This document shows, piece by piece, positions 1 through 5,545 of a stretch of DNA of 5,545 bases. Origin of the DNA: JAAGZL01 sp964628835 (GTDB taxonomy: Bacteria; Pseudomonadota; Gammaproteobacteria; Chromatiales; Chromatiaceae); the NCBI GenBank assembly GCA_964628835.1, contig CAZVME010000117.1:1-5545 (forward strand), in the 5' to 3' direction. The notes beneath the pieces are model-generated. The model ran no database searches, was not told the origin of the DNA, and saw only the letters and a program-made list of their open reading frames with translations. Position numbers and translations under genes: made by a program. How positions within the stretch are numbered: the stretch's first letter is position 1; each line of letters opens with the position of its first letter.

Positions 1-60
1 CAGCAACGGCAAAGCCGTTTAGTATCTCACCGCCAGAGGCGGTGGTTTACCTGGATTCAA
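1..60 (+). mobile_element. Possible right end of an IS200/IS605-type element (two hairpins plus TTCAA)
   Basis: Two perfect short hairpins stand in tandem: AACGGC-AAA-GCCGTT (5-19) and CACCGCC-AGA-GGCGGTG (28-44). They are followed by a 16-base tail ending in TTCAA (56-60). Right ends of IS200/IS605 elements carry a subterminal hairpin used by the Y1 transposase. ISDra2-like members end in TTCAA, and the TnpB guide RNA scaffold finishes there, so the guide would be the flanking DNA from base 61. No transposase or tnpB reading is visible because the window starts here. Neither orientation has a T-tract after the hairpins, so a classical intrinsic terminator for the minus-strand rhodanese gene is less likely, though the hairpins could still cap its mRNA. 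The assignment is inference from shape. Confidence 0.38.
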
Positions 61-73
61 TCAAAACAGCCAA

Positions 74-988
74 TCACTGCAACTCAATCTTCTGCTCAAT
101 TGGGAGCGCTCTGTTAGCCGCCCACTCTGCGGTAGAGCCGTCATACATACGCGCCTTCTTGTTACCCAGCAGTTCATGGGAGACAAACCAGGCCAGGGAA
201 GTGCGGTGACCGGTGTTACAGAAAGAGATCTGATCACCCTCCAGCGGCACACCGATGGCCCGGTAGATACGCCGTAGATTTTCAGTGCTATGGAAACTTG
301 CGCTACCGTTGATGGTGAGCCAGTCAAAGGGGAGATTGACCGAACCGGGAATGGTGCCTGCTCGCCGTTTGCCACCACCGCCAATGATGCCCAGATATTC
401 GGCGACACTACGACTATCGATAATGGCGACATCTTTGCCCAGTGACTCCTTGACCGCAGCAGCCGTCACCAGATATTCAGGATTGGGCCTGGCCTTATAT
501 GTCTGTTTCTGAGGCCGGTTGACCTTCTTCTCCATGGGGTTGCCTTTCTTGTTGGCGTAGGCGACCAAACCGCCATCCAGAATAGACACCTTGTCGTGAC
601 CCAGGGCCTTAAAGGTCCAATACACCCGAGTGGCCGCAGCCATCTCCCCGGCGCCACGTCCCGTGACCACCAGCACCACATGGGATTGGTTACCTATACC
701 CAGACCACCGATCAGTTTTTCCAGATGCACCACAGATGGGATCATCTTGGGAGAACCCTTGGCATTGGACTTACGCCAGTCGGCATAGTTGCTGTTTACG
801 GCACCCGGCACATGGTATTGGTTATATATTTTTGCCGGCTGCAGATCCAGAATCAGCAGGTTTGGTTGCTGGCGGTTGGCCACCAGCCATTGAGCATCCA
901 CCAGCGGTGGCGCCGCCTGAAGTGAAGTAAAAGTAAGTAACAGCAACAGTCCAGCAATAATCTGTCTTATAGGCATGGTTTTTCTCAT
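74..988 (-). CDS. Exported thiosulfate sulfurtransferase, two rhodanese domains
   Basis: The 304-residue protein has a signal peptide: basic MRKTMPIRQ, then a leucine-rich core and a likely cleavage after SLQA, near residue 25. Two rhodanese domains follow, at about 28-150 and 172-298. The C-terminal domain keeps the active loop Cys257-Asn-Thr-Gly-His-Arg-Thr and the preceding DSR (191-193). In the N-terminal domain the equivalent loop reads VVTGRGAGE with no cysteine, as is normal for the structural half of tandem rhodaneses. The family moves sulfane sulfur from thiosulfate to cyanide or another thiol acceptor; here this would occur in the periplasm. ATG at 988 has no Shine-Dalgarno; ATG at 976 (Met5) has a weak GAG 8-10 bases upstream and also leaves a good signal peptide, so it may be the true start. 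The gene lies 144 bases downstream of the SulP gene on the same strand, so co-transcription is plausible. The length and both domains look complete. Confidence 0.93.
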   Translation of the reverse strand: MRKTMPIRQIIAGLLLLLTFTSLQAAPPLVDAQWLVANRQQPNLLILDLQPAKIYNQYHVPGAVNSNYADWRKSNAKGSPKMIPSVVHLEKLIGGLGIGNQSHVVLVVTGRGAGEMAAATRVYWTFKALGHDKVSILDGGLVAYANKKGNPMEKKVNRPQKQTYKARPNPEYLVTAAAVKESLGKDVAIIDSRSVAEYLGIIGGGGKRRAGTIPGSVNLPFDWLTINGSASFHSTENLRRIYRAIGVPLEGDQISFCNTGHRTSLAWFVSHELLGNKKARMYDGSTAEWAANRALPIEQKIELQ

Positions 989-1085
989 TGTTTAGATTAG
1001 GAAATTCAAGGCGCAGGCCGTGACAGCCAACTACGCCATGCAGGTACGACAGCGCTTGAGCAAGCTGGTTCCACAGAGCACCCTA

Positions 1086-1124
1086 ACCGTTGTAATCAGT
1101 TGTCATCCATTTAAAACCAACGGT
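1086..1124 (-). repeat. Inverted repeat in the SulP-rhodanese spacer
   Basis: ACCGTTG (1086-1092) and CAACGGT (1118-1124) form a perfect 7-bp inverted repeat with a 25-base A/T-rich spacer, starting 9 bases after the SulP stop codon. In minus-strand mRNA it would form a long-loop stem between the two genes. It has no U-tract, so it is a weak terminator candidate; RNA processing or partial attenuation between the cistrons is possible. The rest of the 989-1132 spacer shows no gene. Confidence 0.3.
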
Positions 1125-1132
1125 GGATTAGT

Positions 1133-2665
1133 TTACGCCAATTGATCAATCGCAATACGATAGCGTGGATCACTAATCACGTTGACCTCCACCAGATCCC
1201 CCGCCTTGGTCAGCAGTTGGCGGCACTCTTCACTCACATGGCGCAGATGCAGCCGCTTACCGGCATGCAAATAGCGTTCGGCCAGAGTATCGATGGCCTC
1301 GATTGCCGAGTGATCCATCACCCGCGAGTGCTGGAATTCCACCACCACATCATCAGGGTCATCCTTGGGATCGAACAGCTCCTGAAAATTATTGACCGAT
1401 GCAAAAAACAGTGGCCCATGCAGTTCATATACCTTAGAACCAAGCTTACCAATGTATATCTTCACATTGAGTTGCTTGGCGTGCTCCCAGGCAAACACTA
1501 GGGCGGACACGATAATGCCAACTACTACGGCAATGGCCAGATCAGTGGCGACGGTTACCGCCGACACCAGTATCAACACAAATGCATCGGCGCGTGGGAT
1601 CTTGCCCATGATGCGAAGACTGGACCACTCGAAGGTGCCGATCACCACCATAAACATAACACCGGTCAATGCCGCCAGCGGGATCATCTCAATAAGGCCG
1701 GAAGCAAACAGGATAAACATCAACAGAAACAGGGCGGCGGAGATTCCGGAGAGTCGCCCACGACCACCGGAGTTCACGTTGATCATACTCTGCCCGATCA
1801 TGGCGCAACCACCCATGCCACCGAACAGGCCGGTTACCGCATTGGCGACCCCCTGACCAACGCACTCCTTGTTGCCACGACCCCGGGTCTCGGTAAGTTC
1901 ATCGATCAGGCTCAGGGTCAGCAGGGACTCAATCAGGCCGATAGCAGCCAGGATCACCGCGTAAGGAAAGATTATTACCAGGGTATCCCAGGTAAACGGC
2001 ACCATTGGGATATGGAATTCTGGAAAACCACCGGCAATAGAGGCGATATCACCCACAGTTCGGCTCTCCATACCCATGCCAATTACCGCCAGCGTGACGG
2101 CAATAATTGCGGCCAGGGATGAAGGGATAGCCTTGGTCAGTTTTGGCAGAAAGTGAATAATGGCCATGGTCATAGCCACTAGCCCCAGCATGGTCCAGAG
2201 GGCGTTACCCTGTAGCCACTGCATCTGCCCGGATGCATCCCCTATTTGAAAGCTGTTCAATTGGGCCAGAAAGATAACAATCGCCAGACCATTAACAAAA
2301 CCCAGCATCACCGGATGGGGAACCATACGGATAAACTTGCCCAGTCGCAGCGCCCCCACCAGGATCTGGATAAACCCCATCAGAACAACGGTGGCAAACA
2401 GGTATTCAACCCCGTGTTCCGCCACCAGGGCCACCATAACCACGGCCAGCGCACCGGTTGCCCCGGAGATCATCCCGGGTCGCCCACCGATAACCGCAGT
2501 AATCAATCCAACCATGAAGGCAGCGTAAAGACCTACCAATGGCCCCACACCTGCAACAAAGGCGAAAGCCACCGCCTCCGGCACCAGCGCCAGTGCTACC
2601 GTGAGACCTGAGAGAATATCATTCTTGGGACAACCACGATCCGTACACTTGAAATTGAAAAACAT
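1133..2665 (-). CDS. SulP-family inorganic anion transporter with C-terminal STAS domain
   Basis: The 510-residue inner-membrane protein is of normal length for SulP (SLC26) carriers. Family landmarks, numbered from the chosen Met: DILSGLTVALALVPEAVAFA at 16-35; GGRPGMISGATGA at about 60-72; the long signature from ESLLTL (246) through TETRGRGNKE and GQGVAN to GGMGGCAMIGQ and SGGRGRLSG (299-307); several further hydrophobic segments to about 392; then a cytosolic STAS domain from about 410 to 505. The STAS domain keeps the VMDHSAIEAID loop, with its serine at the position phosphorylated in anti-sigma-antagonist relatives. Members carry sulfate, bicarbonate or other anions, often with Na+ or H+. 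The substrate cannot be read from the sequence; the neighbouring rhodanese favours sulfate, but bicarbonate is possible. ATG at 2665 was chosen because AGAGG lies 5 bases upstream. An upstream TTG at 2710 would add a non-homologous proline-rich leader and is rejected. Confidence 0.95.
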   Translation of the reverse strand: MFFNFKCTDRGCPKNDILSGLTVALALVPEAVAFAFVAGVGPLVGLYAAFMVGLITAVIGGRPGMISGATGALAVVMVALVAEHGVEYLFATVVLMGFIQILVGALRLGKFIRMVPHPVMLGFVNGLAIVIFLAQLNSFQIGDASGQMQWLQGNALWTMLGLVAMTMAIIHFLPKLTKAIPSSLAAIIAVTLAVIGMGMESRTVGDIASIAGGFPEFHIPMVPFTWDTLVIIFPYAVILAAIGLIESLLTLSLIDELTETRGRGNKECVGQGVANAVTGLFGGMGGCAMIGQSMINVNSGGRGRLSGISAALFLLMFILFASGLIEMIPLAALTGVMFMVVIGTFEWSSLRIMGKIPRADAFVLILVSAVTVATDLAIAVVVGIIVSALVFAWEHAKQLNVKIYIGKLGSKVYELHGPLFFASVNNFQELFDPKDDPDDVVVEFQHSRVMDHSAIEAIDTLAERYLHAGKRLHLRHVSEECRQLLTKAGDLVEVNVISDPRYRIAIDQLA

Positions 2666-2670
2666 CGATA

Positions 2671-2675
2671 CCTCT
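2671..2675 (-). promoter_or_regulatory. Ribosome binding site fixing the SulP start
   Basis: Read on the minus strand, AGAGG sits 5 bases before ATG 2665. This spacing supports the 510-residue form of the transporter over the longer TTG-initiated reading. Confidence 0.75.
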
Positions 2676-2700
2676 GGAGGGTGGGGTAAAAAAGGTCGCG

Positions 2701-2775
2701 ATGTTAGCAAATAAGCAATTATTAATGAAGCTATATATTTAAAGCCTTACTATTACTTGTGTAGTTAGAGAAATA
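2701..2775 (-). promoter_or_regulatory. AT-rich probable promoter region of the SulP-rhodanese unit
   Basis: The 75 bases upstream of the SulP leader are strongly A/T-rich compared with the coding DNA on either side. On the minus strand they contain TATA-like stretches (TTTAAATATATAG, TTAATAATT). No convincing -35/-10 pair with 16-18 base spacing is visible, so only the region is proposed and not particular boxes. No operator palindrome was seen. Confidence 0.3.
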
Positions 2776-2978
2776 TGGGTCTAGTAATTGCGGTTGGCCC
2801 TACCAATATCATTCCCAACAGGCGGCAGATGGATACCCTACAGAAGACCACAAATACCTCCTGGACTCTGTACACAGCTGGTTGGGGTGGTTGTGCAAAA
2901 TCATCTACTGCCCACAAAGCTGGTAGTATGAAGAGGGTCCCTGAAAGGGGCCAAAATATTCCCCTCCATAAAATTCAG

Positions 2979-3060
2979 CCTGTGGAAGGCGCGTCCCGCG
3001 CCGATGAAGTATGGCAGGCTGATTGCCAAGTCCACCGTGGCGAGCCGCCACTACCACAGG
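2979..3060. repeat. REPIN-like element: two inverted REP units
   Basis: Unit 1 is CCTGTGG, AA, then the hairpin GGCGCG-TCC-CGCGCC (2979-3002). Unit 2, on the other strand, is CCTGTGG, TA, then GTGGCG-GCT-CGCCAC (3060-3037). The units continue with related sequence (GATGAAGTATGGCA versus GGTGGACTTGGCA) and meet at an apical TGGCA/TGCCA stem (3012-3028). The outer heads CCTGTGG/CCACAGG also pair, so the 82 bases can fold as a symmetrical cloverleaf. Inverted pairs of REP units with a conserved head before the palindrome are the hallmark of REPINs, which are multiplied in gammaproteobacteria by RAYT (Y1 tyrosine) transposases. No RAYT gene is in the window. Compensated differences between the two hairpin arms (GGCGCG/CGCGCC versus GTGGCG/CGCCAC) suggest selection for folding. 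Confidence 0.62.
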
Positions 3061-3111
3061 TGAGAAAATCCATTTTCTGCAAAAAAGCGCCACTAGTCCT
3101 GCTTATTATTT

Positions 3112-3128
3112 GTTAGCCAACGGCTAAC
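3112..3128 (-). terminator. Hairpin downstream of the unknown-protein remnant, weak terminator candidate
   Basis: GTTAGCC-AAC-GGCTAAC is a perfect 7-bp stem with a 3-base loop, about 70 bases after the stop of the minus-strand gene. In that direction it is followed by AAATAATAAG and not by a run of T, so it is not a textbook intrinsic terminator. It could stop transcription weakly or be another small palindromic repeat. Confidence 0.33.
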
Positions 3129-3198
3129 GTGTTTGAACGAATTATCTGCATATTTTGCACACTCATCAATCGCACCAACAAGTTCCTAACCACGTAGG

Positions 3199-4403
3199 TC
3201 AGTTAGCATCGCGCGGAATGGAGTAGTACATAACAGCAGGCCGTTTTACGCAGGAGGCCATGGGCGCGGAGACGATGCGTGGACAATGCACATCTGCCTT
3301 TACCGTCAGTTTTGCACCCCGGTATAGCTTCCACCAGTCGTTGTACTTCACATGCCCACCACGCTTTTTAATGGCCGCCAAATGCTCGGGAATCCAGTAA
3401 TCGGAAGCCTCGAGAAAGAGCGGGATATCCACAGACTGACCAGGCATAAGGGGCGGAGGGTTTAAGTTTTTGCTGTTAAACAGGCCACCAGACAAAGGTT
3501 TAGGAGTTTTGATAATTACCGGATCACATGGAAAAACACTGGTATCTGAATAGCAGGTATTTGTGGGTACACTCCATGACTCACCTGCGGTATATGGATT
3601 GACCGCAGAGAAGCTGACCAGCAATCGAACTGACTTCGGGTCATAGGCGGAGATAGCCCCAGAATTGCGGATAACACGCACTGTTGCATTGGCCGGCTGG
3701 TTGGCAGATTGTGGCGCTGGTATGGCCGTTACCCCCGGAGGCAGACAGAGTGGCTCCTTACCATTGATATGCGCCAACTCAACGTTGCCGCAATAGCTGG
3801 CCACGGTGGCCTGCTTTGCCATCTCCTTAATGCCGGAACGTATGATGTTCTGACACTCCTGATCACAGTCGATACCCGCCTGGGAAGCCGCCACCTCTAC
3901 CAGGTAGTTCATCCCCTGATCAGTAAGCTGTTCCAGAGTGGGAAGATTGGGAGGCACTCCCAGAACAATCAGCTCAGTGTTCAAGTCTGCCATCAGCCCT
4001 TTTTCACAGGTTGCATTGCACAGGGTGCCAGGCAGCGCATTGATGGCACTGGCCACGGTTTTGACCGCCATCTTTTTAATATCGGCATACAGGCCTGAAG
4101 CCCAGGAGACGCCACCCGAGGCAAAGTCCCATAACGACTCATACCATGCGGGCTCCCCCCTCCCCTTATATGATTTAGGGCAGAGCAGCTTGCCGCTCTT
4201 TCGGTAGTTATCATAAGTGGGGTAGAGCTGTTTGGTAAAACCAGTAAAGGCAGATTTGTCCACCCCCGTAACAATCACACACCCCCAGGGGCGCTCTTGG
4301 GACGAATGGTCTCAAACTTGACGATACGTACCGAGTATTCATTATTGCTGGGTTGTTGGTAGATGTTAACAAAATATTCGGAGCGATCTGTGGGTACATA
4401 CTG
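3199..4403 (-). pseudogene. Remnant of a cysteine-rich probably exported protein of unknown function (5' end lost, one frameshift)
   Basis: The main frame (GTG 4278 to stop 3199) gives 359 residues. A second protein-like frame continues upstream to a stop at 4404-4406, contributing YVPTDRSEYF...VRIVKFETIRPKSAPGG. Adding one C to the CCCC run (GGGG on the plus strand, 4288-4291) would join them as ...RPKSAPWGCVIVTGVDKSA, which reads naturally, so a 1-base deletion or a sequencing error is likely. The alternative is a GTG start overlapping the upstream TGA by 4 bases. In the 359-residue frame there are 11 cysteines, including two CxxxC pairs (87/91 and 138/142) around an aromatic segment, PAWYESLWDFASGGVSWASG. 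The C-terminal 160 residues look beta-rich. So many cysteines suggest disulfides outside the cytoplasm, but no signal peptide remains because the N-terminus is missing at the junction with the K+ channel fragment. I do not recognise a named family. I infer it is no longer functional. Confidence 0.6.
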
Positions 4404-4706
4404 CTAGGTCTGTCGTGGGCGCTTATCTATGGTGCTTTGGAACTGACGTTCCCCGGGTCCTTCAACGGCACGATCTCTGCGGGACAAAATGATGCACCCC
4501 ATTTTGCCGCCATAGATCAATTCATCTACTACAGTTTGGTCACACTCAGCACGCTGGGCTACGGCGACATCACTGCAGTCACTCATTCCGCACGTTCCCT
4601 CTCCTCTACTGAAGCACTGGTAGGTCAACTCTACATGGCGATCCTAGTTGCCCGTCTAATCAGACTACATATTGTTGAATCGAACCGCAGCAGTAAATCG
4701 GAATAA
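4353..4706 (+). pseudogene. K+ channel pore-domain fragment (TM-P-TM), probably 5' truncated
   Basis: The open frame encodes 117 residues: a transmembrane helix (about 10-30, AICGYILLGLSWALIYGALE), a pore helix (54-66), the K+ selectivity filter TLGYGD (67-72) and a second helix (85-105, EALVGQLYMAILVARLI). This is a complete Ion_trans_2 core. Bacterial relatives with this style of core (KIxGAICxYLLLG...SLVTLSTLGYGD...EALxGQLYxAxLVARL) usually carry extra N-terminal helices and are about twice as long. Those are absent here. The only start is TTG 4353, with no Shine-Dalgarno; the frame stays open upstream to a stop at 4269, through the other pseudogene. The stop codon TAA (4704-4706) is the first triplet of a 14-bp direct repeat, so the extreme C-terminus may also be altered. 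It might still make a minimal two-helix channel, but a remnant is more likely. Confidence 0.62.
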
Positions 4707-4906
4707 TAGGGGGCAGAGTAAAAACTCTATGCAGGCTTCACAAAATTGGTTGTTGGTTTTTAACCCAGAACAACCTTAGCCAAGAGAGCAACAACACTTG
4801 CGGGAGGAATAATATATACGAGGTGAAAGGCGGCGCTCTTCACTTTCTTCATGGCTATTTTCATTTCAGCTCTCCAATTCCCTATTGTAGAGTAATAGGG
4901 GGCAGA
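4704..4906. repeat. Segment bounded by a 14-bp direct repeat, possible relic of a small mobile element
   Basis: TAATAGGGGGCAGA occurs exactly at 4704-4717 and 4893-4906. The first copy is followed by an AGAGT-AAAA-ACTCT mini-hairpin (4715-4728). The second is preceded by CCCTATT, which pairs with its AATAGGG (4880-4900). An interior imperfect hairpin uses GGTTGTT (4748-4754) and AACAACC (4769-4775). The motif resembles the AATAGGGG(T)CAGA-type flanks I associate with Y1/RAYT transposase loci in gammaproteobacteria, but no transposase reading remains. The 4707-4932 spacer otherwise contains no credible gene. Confidence 0.4.
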
Positions 4907-4932
4907 TCATGTTCTCTTGTAACGTATATCTA

Positions 4933-5265
4933 CTATAGTTCCAGCCATTCCCGCAATAAACCCGCTGTCACTTCTATCTCTTCCAGACAGAGTGTATGGT
5001 CCATAGGGTATGTTGTGTAGCCAGGTGCATAGCCCAGAGATTCAAGCTGTTCCTTCGCTTTCTGGCTCAACGCTACTGGTACAACAGGATCGGCAGTACC
5101 GTGGAAAATGTGGATAGGGAGTTTTGCATTGGCCGGGCTGAGAGTGATGTTGTCTGCCGTTGCAAAGTAGGTGGACATGGCAATGAGACCGCCAAGGGTA
5201 TGGGGTGAACTCAGGGCAACTTCATAGCCCACTGCCCCACCCTGCGAGAAGCCGGCGATCGCTGC
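4933..5265 (-). pseudogene. C-terminal half of a carboxylesterase/phospholipase-type alpha/beta hydrolase
   Basis: About 108-110 residues of clear homology remain, against roughly 220 for the whole enzyme. They begin at IAGFSQGG, the nucleophile elbow with the catalytic serine. HGTADPVVP, with the catalytic aspartate, lies 52 residues after the serine. YPMDHTLC, with the catalytic histidine, lies 31 residues further on. The end REWLEL is normal. Such enzymes hydrolyse carboxylic or lysophospholipid esters in the cytoplasm. The expected N-terminal half (HGLGADG-type oxyanion region and beta strands) is absent. Upstream of about 5265 all minus-strand frames become arginine-, serine- and proline-rich and unlike esterase, although one stays open to a start at 5376. 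The break coincides with the start of the structured element to the right, so the gene appears interrupted by insertion. The missing half may resume beyond the window. Confidence 0.72.
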
Positions 5266-5545
5266 CAGCCATGGAGAGCGAAGCGAAGGCTGGTAAACCC
5301 CGGTAGTCGTGAGGCCGCACTGCTTACCCGTCGTGCGCATAGCGCCAGAGGGGAAGCAAAGTAGGCTTCCGAGCACGGCGTCCAGTCATTCGGGAACTGG
5401 CAACGGAGCGGTAACGAGCTTGCGATGTTGTCGCGCAGTGCCAGTGACCGGGACGGCCGGGGCAATAACAGGTTGTCGAAGATCGAGTGCCTTTTGGGGA
5501 CTTGGATGTCCCAAAAGGCATCACGAGATCAAAGACTCGCTTAGA
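5265..5545 (+). ncRNA. Structured insertion, possible HEARO/IscB-type omega RNA (runs off the window)
   Basis: The segment replaces esterase coding sequence and is dense in nested stems: CCAGCC/GGCTGG (5265-5270 with 5288-5293); an 8-bp arm CGTCGTGC/GCACGGCG (5329-5336 with 5373-5380) enclosing GGAAGC/GCTTCC (5352-5357 with 5365-5370); CCAGT/ACTGG (5382-5386 with 5396-5400); ACTGGCA/TGCCAGT (5396-5402 with 5439-5445); GCGA/TCGC (5422-5434); and a long hairpin at 5488-5520. The 8-bp arm includes one U-G pair (5331 with 5378) that works only in plus-strand RNA. The GGTAGTCGTGAGGC stretch (5302-5315) recalls HEARO RNAs, the guide RNAs of IscB nucleases, which lie upstream of an HNH-nuclease gene and insert into genes. 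This recollection was not checked. No iscB start is visible before the window ends. A group II intron 5' region is the main alternative. Confidence 0.38.
5488..5520 (+). repeat. Strong 13-bp hairpin near the window edge
   Basis: TGCCTTTTGGGGAC (5488-5501) pairs with GTCCCAAAAGGCA (5508-5520), with one bulged G and a TTGGAT loop. It is the most stable local structure in the window. It could be the 3' stem of the structured RNA, or a pre-existing stem at an insertion site. No T-run follows on the plus strand, so it is not called a terminator. Confidence 0.6.

Larger units (their letters stand above)
2776..3198. other. Gene-free intergenic region carrying palindromic elements
   Basis: No convincing gene lies between the SulP promoter region and the unknown-protein remnant. 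A plus-strand reading of 113 codons (2775-3116) and shorter minus-strand ones exist, but their composition is not protein-like and they run through the REP palindromes. Structures seen: a GC-rich hairpin GGTCCCT-GAA-AGGGGCC (2936-2952, one G-U pair), the REPIN-like element (2979-3060), an AGAAAA/TTTTCT inverted repeat (3063-3078) and the GTTAGCC hairpin (3112-3128). Nothing recognisable was found in 2776-2930 or 3129-3198. Confidence 0.6.

Noticed and set aside
2666..2710. Longer SulP start at TTG 2710
   Set aside because: It adds 15 residues unlike SulP N-termini, while ATG 2665 has AGAGG at ideal spacing.
2775..3116. Plus-strand reading of 113 codons in the intergenic region
   Set aside because: It has non-protein-like composition, passes through both REP hairpins and has no family features, so it is treated as chance.
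3112..3128. Integron attC-like core (GTTAGCC...GGCTAAC)
   Set aside because: The two boxes are only 3 bases apart and in the wrong arrangement. There is no L box pair, cassette or integrase nearby.
4211..4399. Minus-strand 62-codon frame overlapping the channel and unknown-protein junction
   Set aside because: It is the third, out-of-register frame across the frameshift site. The two flanking frames explain the sequence better.
4823..5020. Plus-strand reading of 65 codons between the channel and the esterase
   Set aside because: It overlaps the esterase C-terminus antisense, includes the direct repeat and has no recognisable domain.
5211..5524. Minus-strand readings covering the structured element
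   Set aside because: Three overlapping frames are open at once and all are R/S/P-rich, as expected for GC-rich structured RNA rather than protein.
5333..5545. Group II intron starting at GTGCGC (5333)
   Set aside because: The GUGYG-like start is suggestive, but the esterase break is about 65 bases upstream at a separate stem. No domain V or reverse transcriptase is visible. Kept as an alternative, not called.
1..5545. CRISPR arrays, tRNA or rRNA genes
   Set aside because: No regularly spaced repeats, no tRNA-like cloverleaf with conserved TTCRA and acceptor stem, and no rRNA signature were seen on either strand.

Overview
The window looks like chromosomal DNA from a gammaproteobacterial sulfur oxidiser or a relative. 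This rests on gene content and on general sequence style: a SulP anion transporter followed by an exported rhodanese, both intact, plus a REP-type palindrome pair of the sort common in gammaproteobacteria. I cannot name a genus from the sequence.

Left half (1-2775). Two intact genes lie on the minus strand and probably share a transcript: a SulP-family inorganic anion transporter (1133-2665, ATG with a good ribosome binding site) and, 144 bases downstream, a secreted two-domain thiosulfate sulfurtransferase (74-988). Together they suggest movement of an inorganic anion (sulfate, or bicarbonate as in some SulP members) and periplasmic handling of reduced sulfur. The extreme left (1-60) carries two compact hairpins ending in TTCAA, resembling the right end of an IS200/IS605-type element.

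Middle (2776-3198). This gene-free stretch holds an 82-bp nested palindrome (2979-3060). It is made of two inverted copies of a CCTGTGG-headed REP unit, i.e. a REPIN-like element. A second, simple hairpin follows at 3112-3128.

Right half (3199-5545). This is a decaying accessory region in which three successive genes have all lost their 5' ends. (i) A cysteine-rich, probably exported protein of unknown function (minus) has a recognisable frameshift at a GGGG run. (ii) A K+ channel pore domain with a TLGYGD filter (plus) meets (i) head to head. (iii) The C-terminal half of a carboxylesterase/phospholipase-type alpha/beta hydrolase (minus) is cut just before its GFSQGG nucleophile elbow. Between (ii) and (iii) lies a roughly 200-bp segment bounded by an exact 14-bp direct repeat, one copy of which supplies the channel's stop codon.

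From about 5265 to the window edge the esterase is replaced by dense, nested stem-loops. One long stem pairs best as plus-strand RNA. The most interesting reading is the front part of a mobile structured RNA, possibly a HEARO/IscB-type omega RNA, inserted antisense into the esterase. A group II intron or another structured insertion is the alternative. The defining downstream part lies outside the window.
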